Source of the DNA: Patescibacteria group bacterium
GTDB lineage: Bacteria; Patescibacteriota; JABMPQ01; JAQVVF01
Assembly: GCA_028699085.1 (NCBI GenBank)
Contig: JAQVVF010000008.1
Span: forward strand, 1-48,956
DNA length: 48,956 nt
Reading direction: 5' to 3'
This document shows, in pieces, positions 36,911-45,225 of the stretch. The position numbers and the translations under genes are program-made. The notes beneath the pieces are model-generated. The model worked only from the letters and a program-made list of their open reading frames with translations, was not told the DNA's origin and did not search any database. How positions within the stretch are numbered: the first letter of the stretch is position 1; every line of letters starts with the position of its first letter.

Positions 36911-39900
36911 TTATTTTATTGTTTGTTGTAATTCTTTTTTATATTCAGAGCTGTTCATCAACTCAGACTCAATTTTATTTGCAGCCTTTTCTTTATTCAT
37001 ACCTTTTTCTTTTTCAAGCTTTTGATATTGGGCAAGATAATAGCTATTTTCTTTTGGAGTAATCTCTCGGCCGAGAACTGCAGAAAAAAGAAATGCCAGA
37101 ATAGAACTATCTTTTTGTTTTATTATTTCATTTTTAATTAATTTGTATTCTTCTTGAGATCTTAATTTTTCTCTGATTAATGCTTTAGAAGAATATTCTG
37201 CTTTGTTTAAAAAAGTATCAATTTCTTCATTAGATATAACGCCACGTCTTAGAGTTTTTAAATAGCTATCTTCAATAGCAGCATATTGCGGTTTATTCCA
37301 AAAATCAATTAAATTTAAATCTTGATCTTTACTAGCAAAAAATAAATTTTGCACTACGGAATTGAAATTGAGGTCTTTCTTTACGATTGTATCAGCCCAA
37401 TATTTTGCAGTTGGCTCGCTATATTGATAATAAATGTCCTGTGGAATTAAGAGATCCAAATAGCCGGCATAAACTTTTTTAACCATATCAATGTTATTCG
37501 ATTTTCTAAGCACAGAAATAAAGTTTGAGCTTTTTGCCATGGCAGTTTTTAAACCATAAGGGCTAACACTTGAATCAATATAGGAAGATAAACCAGATTT
37601 TTTAACATAATTATTTTCTTGACTGCCTTTATTGAAATCATAGGCAATAGTACCATAGCGTTTTAAGTCATGGTTTTGCCCAAATAATTTGTTTTGATTA
37701 TATAAAGATTCGCCAACTCTATTTAATGATTTGAAGTTGAATATTTCAGAAAATTTTTCATCTGTGACAACCTGAAAATAATATTCTTTTGAACTGTATT
37801 GATCATTCTCATTGTTAACTAAATTTTCTTCTCCTAAATTATAAACAACAGCATAAAAACGATCGCTTCTCTGATCTTTGTAAATTTTAAAGTCGTATTT
37901 TAGATCATCAGCTTGTTCACCAAATTTAAATTTTAACTTACCGGCGTCAAAAGCTGATTTGATTACATTTTCGCTATACAATTTTTTGTAAACATCAAAC
38001 TCATTTTCTTCAAATTTTATAATTACTCGACCTAAGCCTTTGTAAACTATCCATGCTTTAAGCGAAATCTCATCTGATTCATTGTGGGTTATCTTATCAA
38101 TTACCTGCTCATAACTTGGTCTTGCATTTGCTGGCAAAGCTTGAATCTGCTTGTTAATCTCATCTTTAAGATCGTTAACTATTTGATCTTGCTTTTGATT
38201 GTCTATCGGCGCTTGTTTTACTTTCTCATTAAAGATTCGGATAGTTCTTTCGGTAATATCTTCCTTTATTTTATTAATTTCTTCCTTTAGAAAAACTGGA
38301 TTTTCGACAATATAATCATGCAAGCTTTTTTCTAAATCATTTACATTTTTATCTTCGGGACTTGTCTTGGTGCAACTTTCTGAACATGGATAAGATTTTG
38401 TTGTTGAATCAAAAGGAATACAGGCAGTAATATTCTTGTTCGGAAATTGGCTTTGTAATGAAGCAAGACACGAATTTTCGTCATTAAACATCTTCTCAAC
38501 TGTTCTGCATTGTCCAACTTCATGATCACAATAAGCAAAGAACTTGCCAGTTTCAACAGGTTGAATGTCTAAAGGCGGTTTTTGATTTGGATCAGGATTG
38601 TCAGTCGGAGGGACATTAGGAACATCTATGCCTCCACCAGTTGATTGATTAGTATTTTGATTTGCATTTGTAACGACGTTTGTATTTTCGTTGGCGTTAA
38701 CGTTTTGATTTGTGTTAGTGTTGATATTCGTATTTTCATTAGCTACTTGATTTGTTGATTCATTAATATTCGTATTTTCATTTAAAGGCTGATTTGTATT
38801 TTCGTTAACTGCTTCATTTGTATTTACGTTTTGATTAATATTTTCGTTCGCTGTCTGGTTTGTTTCTTGATTGACGGAATCATTCGTATTTGTATTAATA
38901 TTTTCATTTAAACTTACATTCTCGTTGACAGGAAGATTGGTATTTTCATTAATTGTTTCATTGGATGTATTGGTATTTTCATTGACTGGCTCGTTAGTTG
39001 GAGTTGTCTTACAATAGCCTTCATAATCACCATGAGCATAGTGAGCTTTGGCTGCTGATTCTGAAACGCAAATCTCTTGCTGATTTTCTGGATTACCGGA
39101 TGGAATGTGGCAGATAATTAATTTAGTGCATGTTGCGACTGTTTCTTCGACAATTACTTCCGGCTGTTTGCAATAACCATAACATACATCTAAACTTTCA
39201 TAGCATTCTCCTCCTTGTTCACTTGCGCATTGATTTTTGTCGGTATAATTTTTTCCTGTCAACTGACAGACATTCTCAGGTGATTTACATGCGCAGATAT
39301 ATTCGATAAGCGGTTGGTTTTTTATTTCGTCTTTGGTTTTTTTGATTGTTGTATCAATAATTTCCTGTTTATCTTCCTGATTCATAATGTTGCCATTTGC
39401 AACATCAAGATTATTATAAGAGTCATTGATAGTTTGAGTTACTTCCTCTACTTGTTTGATTTGTTCAGCAGTTGGTTTTTGATTGTCCTTTGTCAAACAC
39501 TGTTCAATATTTGGATTGTTTGCGCAATCTACTATTTTATCAGCAGAATTATTTGGATTTGTGTCAGCAACAACTTGATCGGCAATTGTTTTTTTCGTAT
39601 TATCGCTAATAGCGCTAGACATCCTAACTTTTACGTCTTGTTTAACAACAGTAACTACTTGTTTCAAGCTTTCTTTAAATTGATAATTAAATTCATCTTT
39701 GTTGTTCTGGTTATTCAAAGTTAACAGATTATTATCAATCTTATTGCTTGAATCATTCAAAGAATTTTTGTAAATATCTTGTAAAACTTTTTTTTCTTTG
39801 CTATTGCTGGCATTGGAAAAAGCAAGACTTGGATCGTCAAATATTATGGCATGCATAATATTAACTGCACTACTGCCTTGTTTACGGCTATCTAAATCGT

Positions 39901-40429
39901 TATTGTTGATAGCTGTCGAAATTTCATCATTAATTTTGTTTACTGTTTCTTGAGCAATTTTTTTTGCTTTTTGTTTAATTAAAAGCTTGTCAGCTAAATT
40001 TAGAATTTTACTATTTAAATTTTGATTATTATCATTTCCTACGCTAGCAACCTCACTATTAAGCTGACTGATTGACTGACTGGATATTGATTGAGCAATG
40101 CTTTCTTCTTGCGCTAAAATTTCAGTATTGGCATTCTCGCTATAAATTTTATTAATAATTTGTTCTCGAATCATTTCTTGATCTGATTTTGAACTATCAG
40201 GCGCTTGATTTTTAATCTGTTGATCCAATTTTTCTTGGGCAGATACTACTATTTCTTCAAGTTTTTCTTCGTTAGCATTTTTTAATTCATCAACTGGATA
40301 ATCTTCACCAAAATTATTAATTTCTTTTTTTTGAAAATAATTAGAGAATGAAAGATAAGCGATTGCTCCAATGCTTAAGAAAAGAAATATAATTGCAATT
40401 AATTTGTAAAAACTTTTTTTTGTTTTCAT
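36911..40429 (-). CDS. Giant surface protein: TM anchor, Cys-containing modules, Asn/Thr-rich linker, C-terminal DUF4214-like domain
   Basis: N-terminal TM; 'NENTNTSNETINENTNLPVNEN...' linker; C-terminal 'AFLFSAVLGREITPKENSYYLAQYQKLEKEKGMNKEKAANKIESELMNSSEYKKEL'. Confidence 0.75.
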   Translation of the reverse strand: MKTKKSFYKLIAIIFLFLSIGAIAYLSFSNYFQKKEINNFGEDYPVDELKNANEEKLEEIVVSAQEKLDQQIKNQAPDSSKSDQEMIREQIINKIYSENANTEILAQEESIAQSISSQSISQLNSEVASVGNDNNQNLNSKILNLADKLLIKQKAKKIAQETVNKINDEISTAINNNDLDSRKQGSSAVNIMHAIIFDDPSLAFSNASNSKEKKVLQDIYKNSLNDSSNKIDNNLLTLNNQNNKDEFNYQFKESLKQVVTVVKQDVKVRMSSAISDNTKKTIADQVVADTNPNNSADKIVDCANNPNIEQCLTKDNQKPTAEQIKQVEEVTQTINDSYNNLDVANGNIMNQEDKQEIIDTTIKKTKDEIKNQPLIEYICACKSPENVCQLTGKNYTDKNQCASEQGGECYESLDVCYGYCKQPEVIVEETVATCTKLIICHIPSGNPENQQEICVSESAAKAHYAHGDYEGYCKTTPTNEPVNENTNTSNETINENTNLPVNENVSLNENINTNTNDSVNQETNQTANENINQNVNTNEAVNENTNQPLNENTNINESTNQVANENTNINTNTNQNVNANENTNVVTNANQNTNQSTGGGIDVPNVPPTDNPDPNQKPPLDIQPVETGKFFAYCDHEVGQCRTVEKMFNDENSCLASLQSQFPNKNITACIPFDSTTKSYPCSESCTKTSPEDKNVNDLEKSLHDYIVENPVFLKEEINKIKEDITERTIRIFNEKVKQAPIDNQKQDQIVNDLKDEINKQIQALPANARPSYEQVIDKITHNESDEISLKAWIVYKGLGRVIIKFEENEFDVYKKLYSENVIKSAFDAGKLKFKFGEQADDLKYDFKIYKDQRSDRFYAVVYNLGEENLVNNENDQYSSKEYYFQVVTDEKFSEIFNFKSLNRVGESLYNQNKLFGQNHDLKRYGTIAYDFNKGSQENNYVKKSGLSSYIDSSVSPYGLKTAMAKSSNFISVLRKSNNIDMVKKVYAGYLDLLIPQDIYYQYSEPTAKYWADTIVKKDLNFNSVVQNLFFASKDQDLNLIDFWNKPQYAAIEDSYLKTLRRGVISNEEIDTFLNKAEYSSKALIREKLRSQEEYKLIKNEIIKQKDSSILAFLFSAVLGREITPKENSYYLAQYQKLEKEKGMNKEKAANKIESELMNSSEYKKELQQTIK
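38625..39000 (-). repeat. Degenerate tandem repeats encoding an Asn/Thr/Glu-rich linker
   Basis: Repeated attttcatt/attcgtatttt blocks coding NENTNxxxNEN. Confidence 0.8.
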
Positions 40430-40443
40430 GTAATTTAAATATT

Positions 40444-40476
40444 AAGGCGAGATCTTTTTTTTGATCTCGCCTTTTT
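40444..40476 (-). terminator. Terminator between the two giant surface protein genes
   Basis: AAGGCGAGATC-TTTTTTTT-GATCTCGCCTTTTT. Confidence 0.75.
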
Positions 40477-40481
40477 GTAAT

Positions 40482-43400
40482 TTACTTTATAGATCTTTTT
40501 AATGAATTTTTATATTCTGTACTACCCGTTAATTCCTTATCAATTTCTGTTAAAGCATCAGTTGCGTTCAAGCCATCTTTTTTAAGTTTATCAAACTTGT
40601 TGACATAATATGGCTGTCCATCTGGATCAACTGGTCTTCCTAGAACAGCTATATATAGCAACGAAATTGCATCAGATGTGCCGCCTCTTTTATAAACATC
40701 TTTTAATAATCTTCTAAATTCATCAGAATTTCTTAAATCAGCTCTGATGCTTGCTGTTGAAGGATATTTAGTAGCATTCATAAATCTACTAATATCCGAC
40801 ATTTGAGTGATGCCACGACTTAGAGATTTAACAAAACTTAATTCAATATCAGCTTTTCTTAAACCTTGCTTGCCTGTTCCCCAGAATTGCTGAAGGTTTG
40901 TTCTTGGCTCATCTGTACCTAGCATAACGTAAGTAACCATGCTACCAAATGATAAGTTTCCTTTTTGAACTTGTTTCGCCCAATATTTAACCCCTTCATT
41001 ATCGTAACGACGATAAATATCAGTTGGCTTCAAACGATCATGATAGTTGTATAAAACTTTGACAGCTTTGTTGATATTATTTTTCTTTTGAAGATTTTTT
41101 AAGATGCTATAAAATTGTTTGTATCTTTGATCACCAGCCATGGCTGTTCTTAAACCAAAAGGAGAAACCTTGGAACTTTCAGTCCAGAAATAAACACCGC
41201 CATTTTCAAAGTTTTTGAATTTATTATTTAATTTCTTGATATCAGAAGCAACCTGTCCTTTATTTTTGAGGTTCAATTCAATTGTTCCATATTTTTTTAG
41301 ATCATATTTGCCATTGTATAATCTGTTCTTGACATAAAGAACTTCGCCTCCTCTTTGCAATGATTTGAAATCAAAGAAATCAGATTTTTTATTATTTGAA
41401 TCAATTTGATAGAAATATTTTTTGCTCTTATAATTTCCATCATCATTTTGCCAAAGATTTTCAACATTTAATTTATAAGCAATTGCATAATACTTATTAG
41501 GATTGCGTGGGTCTTTGTAGACTTTCAAAACATCAGTCAGATTTTCTTTTTTACTGCTAAATCTAACTCTTAGCTTGTTGTCTTTAAAATCATTAATTAA
41601 TTTCTGTTCTGTATATGCAAAATTAGTTAGATCATTTGGATCAGCCCAAAATTTTACAATGACACGTCCTAATCCTCGATAGATAATCGATGAAGAAATT
41701 GCTAACTTCGGTTCTGTAATTTCTGTAGGCTGTTCTTCTAAGACTCTAACAACATTCTGAGAACAATTTGGATTGTTCGGAAGATTCTTTGCGCATTCGT
41801 CTTCTATTATAATTGAAACTGGATCAGGCTGGCATGTAGCATCGCAAATATTTTGTTTACCTGTAATACAATTATTGACTCCATATTTTGTTTCGCATTT
41901 TTTTAATATTTCTAAATCTGAAATTCCTGAAAACTCTTCTGTTCTTTTGCACCCGTTTGTTTTATCATTTTGATCGCAATAGTTAAATGAACTTGTTTTT
42001 TCAACCACAGTTGATTGACAGCATTGGGAGCTAACTGAACAGCTTTTTGTTCCGTTGACACCATATCCTATGCATTCATCAGGATTAATCTTGTTGCATG
42101 TCTGTATTGAAGTATCACAATAATATAAGGTTTGTGTTTCTTGTTTATTACATGCTGAATCACAAGTTGCACTTGAATTGGCATCGCTTGTTGGATAGCA
42201 GACTCCATATTGACTGTTACAAGCTTCTTGAGTAGACAAAGCAATCTGACAGCCAACTCCAGTTTCGCAATAATAATATTCTTGCTTTGGCTCGCAATCA
42301 GATGCCTGACAGCTGGCTATGTCACTATAACAGCCCATTGCAGCTTCTAACTCAGGATCGCCATTCGCACAAGGTTCAGAATCTGTAACTTGTCTTTTTT
42401 CAATACATGTATTATTTTCACATCTTGCAACAACTTCAGAACAAAGACTAATAGGATTTGTCGCGCACTCATCTTCAGAATTAAAGCATCTATTTTCTCC
42501 AAATTGAGCAAGACAATCTGCCATGCTCATATTAAGAGAGCCGCAATGATTCCGTCCCAATGGATTTAAATCGCAGAATACTACAGAAACTACTTGAGGC
42601 TGCTGGCAAGCATCCTGTGCAGTTTGGAAATCTGCATCAGTTTCATGATAGCATTTTTCAACATTATTAGCTGTTTGGCAACTTATACGAGCAGCTTCTA
42701 GAGGATTAGCAGCATTAGGATCGCTTGCTATAGACCTACTCTCCCATACACCATTGTAGCAAGCAGAAAATGTATATTGTGTTGAAGTTGCTGTTTGCGA
42801 TGGACAAGCGTCGGCAGCTTCTTGAAAACCTGCTTCGCCTTCTCGGTAGCATGTTCCTGGATTGTTTGTGTTTTCACAAATTGATCGAGCATCTTCTAAA
42901 TTACTAGCTCCGAAAGTATTGCTATTCCATGCGCCATTATAGCAAGCAAAAAATTTATATTGCTGACAAGCGTCGGCAACTGCTTGAAAACCTGCTTCAC
43001 CTTCTTGATAACACATTCCTGGGTGATTAGTGTTTATGCAAATTAGCCGGGCGGCATCTAAATTATCAGCTTCAAAAGTATTACTATTCCATGCGCCTTG
43101 ATAGCAAGCAAAAAATGTGTATTGTGTTCCGGTTGGCTCGTTGATGCTTTCTCCACAAATACAATTTGCTTTTTGGCTATAGCAAGTATCAATATCATAT
43201 CCCATATGTGATTCTATATAAGAAACACAATCTTTGTTGTTTGTAAATCTATCAGTTGCTACACCACAAGCAGAATTTGGTTCGCCACAATAATAATATG
43301 TCTTTGCTGTATTATTGCAATTAGCCGCAGCATCACTTTCGTTGTTATAACAAGTCATACTTTCGTCGACAGCTAAATATTGAGAAGTACGATATTTTGA

Positions 43401-44330
43401 GGTCATTGCTTGTGAACATTCGTCAGCTCCAGCTTGGCTATCTTCATATGTCTCTGATGTTTTTCCAACTGTCCAATTAATGGGTAGATTCGAACTATCA
43501 GTTGGAGAACAATAATAATAAAAAATACCGCTTGATACTATTGTTAAATCTTGATTGTCAGTATTTTCTGTACTAGTTGCATAGCTAATTTCTGAATCAT
43601 TGCTAGCAGAGTTATAGTTTACAATCCTGTTTAATTCTTTTGTATAAATTGCATTCATTTCATTACTAGTTGTGTTTGCATCACTATTGGTTTCTTCAGT
43701 AATCTGTGCTGATGAAGCATCGTTTAATTGAGTGACTTCATTGACTACACTTTCTCCAGTAGTTTCGATATCTCTAATTTGAGAGGAAGTGAATTCAGTA
43801 TAAGGACTCGTAAATTCTACATCTCCTGTTCCGCCGGTAAATTTATCGTATGTCGCTTGCAATACTAATTCTTCAGCTGGTTGAACTTGGTAGCTGTCAA
43901 TTGTTCCTTTGTCGACTAAAATATTAACTTGTTCACTAATTAATGCAGTTGTTTTAGTAACATTTGATTCTGCTGCTTGTTGAACCAGAATATCCTTTTG
44001 AACTTCATTAACTACTTGAGCAGTTGTTGTGCCAGTATCTTGAGCTTGCTTTTCAATAATTGGTATGATAGAACTAGCAATTTGCTCGTATTTGACTTGT
44101 GTGTCCGTAATAGTAGTTTTATCAGTGACTTGCGAAGATACTAATTCAACATTCGGCTGATATTCCTGCTCAAATAAAGGCAAAGTTGCTTCTTCTGTAA
44201 CTTTGGTGTTGTAATTTACAACAGCAAAATAGATCAAAGCACCAATACCAATAGCTGCAGCAACAGCTGCAACAATACCTGTGATTTGACTAGTTTTTGT
44301 TTTGGTTTCAATTTGTGGCGTTTGTGGCAT
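40482..44330 (-). CDS. Giant surface protein paralogous to 36911..40429, with tandem Cys-rich repeats and DUF4214-like C-terminus
   Basis: Shared 'YRGLGRVIVKF...YKDPRNPNKYYAIAY...SPFGLRTAMA...LGRPVDPDGQPYYVNKFDKLKKDGLNATDALTEIDKELTGSTEYKNSL'; tandem 'FFACYNGAWNSNTFGASNLEDARSICENTNNPGTCYREGEAGFQEAADAC' units. Confidence 0.78.
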   Translation of the reverse strand: MPQTPQIETKTKTSQITGIVAAVAAAIGIGALIYFAVVNYNTKVTEEATLPLFEQEYQPNVELVSSQVTDKTTITDTQVKYEQIASSIIPIIEKQAQDTGTTTAQVVNEVQKDILVQQAAESNVTKTTALISEQVNILVDKGTIDSYQVQPAEELVLQATYDKFTGGTGDVEFTSPYTEFTSSQIRDIETTGESVVNEVTQLNDASSAQITEETNSDANTTSNEMNAIYTKELNRIVNYNSASNDSEISYATSTENTDNQDLTIVSSGIFYYYCSPTDSSNLPINWTVGKTSETYEDSQAGADECSQAMTSKYRTSQYLAVDESMTCYNNESDAAANCNNTAKTYYYCGEPNSACGVATDRFTNNKDCVSYIESHMGYDIDTCYSQKANCICGESINEPTGTQYTFFACYQGAWNSNTFEADNLDAARLICINTNHPGMCYQEGEAGFQAVADACQQYKFFACYNGAWNSNTFGASNLEDARSICENTNNPGTCYREGEAGFQEAADACPSQTATSTQYTFSACYNGVWESRSIASDPNAANPLEAARISCQTANNVEKCYHETDADFQTAQDACQQPQVVSVVFCDLNPLGRNHCGSLNMSMADCLAQFGENRCFNSEDECATNPISLCSEVVARCENNTCIEKRQVTDSEPCANGDPELEAAMGCYSDIASCQASDCEPKQEYYYCETGVGCQIALSTQEACNSQYGVCYPTSDANSSATCDSACNKQETQTLYYCDTSIQTCNKINPDECIGYGVNGTKSCSVSSQCCQSTVVEKTSSFNYCDQNDKTNGCKRTEEFSGISDLEILKKCETKYGVNNCITGKQNICDATCQPDPVSIIIEDECAKNLPNNPNCSQNVVRVLEEQPTEITEPKLAISSSIIYRGLGRVIVKFWADPNDLTNFAYTEQKLINDFKDNKLRVRFSSKKENLTDVLKVYKDPRNPNKYYAIAYKLNVENLWQNDDGNYKSKKYFYQIDSNNKKSDFFDFKSLQRGGEVLYVKNRLYNGKYDLKKYGTIELNLKNKGQVASDIKKLNNKFKNFENGGVYFWTESSKVSPFGLRTAMAGDQRYKQFYSILKNLQKKNNINKAVKVLYNYHDRLKPTDIYRRYDNEGVKYWAKQVQKGNLSFGSMVTYVMLGTDEPRTNLQQFWGTGKQGLRKADIELSFVKSLSRGITQMSDISRFMNATKYPSTASIRADLRNSDEFRRLLKDVYKRGGTSDAISLLYIAVLGRPVDPDGQPYYVNKFDKLKKDGLNATDALTEIDKELTGSTEYKNSLKRSIK
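42600..43140 (-). repeat. Three tandem ~57-60 aa Cys-rich repeats
   Basis: 'FFACYQGAWNSNTFEADNLDAARLICINTNHPGMCYQEGEAGFQAVADAC' repeated with strong DNA-level similarity in two adjacent units. Confidence 0.85.
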
Positions 44331-45084
44331 GTTTGATTTTTTTAAGTTCTAAAAATATTTGATATTGAAAAATAATAATCAAAGGAGTAACAACAATGCT
44401 CAAAAAAGGCATGGCCATAGTTCCTAGAAAAGGAATTATATTAACCGCCATCATTCCAACTTCGATAATCAAGATGAAAACGAAATTATAGAGAAAAACT
44501 GTACCCATGTAGCCTTTAACTAACTCTTTTGATTTTTTGAATGCCTCGCCAATTGATAGGTTGTCAAGAATAATTAAGAAAAGAGTTTGCGAAAGCCAAA
44601 GACTAAAAATAATACCTGGAATTATAAAACAAATAAAACCAGCAAAAATAATTAGCATTATTAAAACAAGTGCGAAAAAAACCTTCCAAACTTTTGGCCA
44701 GCAAGATTTGATAAATTGGACAAAATCTAAACTTTCAGTATGTTTTTTGGCAATAAGAGTAATTAATGAGCTCATCAACCAACTGTTAAGTAAAAAACTA
44801 AGCCCAAATACAATAAAAAATAAAAGTACTGACGTTGTTATAATGACTGCAAGCATCAATATCCCTCCTAATCCAGCTGCTGTTTGATCCTGATTGATCA
44901 TTAAAGGGATGCTCCCTAAAATTCCAGCAAATTGTAAGAATATGATTGAGAAAACAATTATAAAAATTACAACAAATTGTGCAATTGTAAAAATAGCACT
45001 AACTCCAACATAATTGCCCCAATTTTTTTCAAACTGATTCCAGGTTGAGTGAAAAAAATCCCCTAACGGCTTAAAGTTTTGCAT
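44308..45084 (-). CDS. Polytopic membrane protein
   Basis: 258 aa with ~6 hydrophobic helices; 3' end overlaps the start of 40482..44330 and terminates with TGA. Confidence 0.65.
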   Translation of the reverse strand: MQNFKPLGDFFHSTWNQFEKNWGNYVGVSAIFTIAQFVVIFIIVFSIIFLQFAGILGSIPLMINQDQTAAGLGGILMLAVIITTSVLLFFIVFGLSFLLNSWLMSSLITLIAKKHTESLDFVQFIKSCWPKVWKVFFALVLIMLIIFAGFICFIIPGIIFSLWLSQTLFLIILDNLSIGEAFKKSKELVKGYMGTVFLYNFVFILIIEVGMMAVNIIPFLGTMAMPFLSIVVTPLIIIFQYQIFLELKKIKHATNATN

Positions 45085-45212
45085 GATAAATTGTCTTTTG
45101 TTTTAAAATTTTCTGTATTTATGTTTAGTATAACAAAAATTATTAGAATTAACAATTGTAAAAAAGTTGATAACTTAAAAAACTATTAAAAATTAACTAT
45201 TAACAATTAATC

Positions 45213-45221
45213 TGCTATAAT
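45213..45221 (+). promoter_or_regulatory. Extended -10 promoter of the GH18 gene, near-leaderless
   Basis: TGCTATAAT, 4 or 10 nt before the alternative ATGs (45226/45232). Confidence 0.5.
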
Positions 45222-45225
45222 ATGT

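Noticed and set aside
38625-39000. CRISPR-like array of short repeats
   Set aside because: The repeats are degenerate, have no regular unique spacers, and lie inside a coding sequence as an Asn-rich linker.
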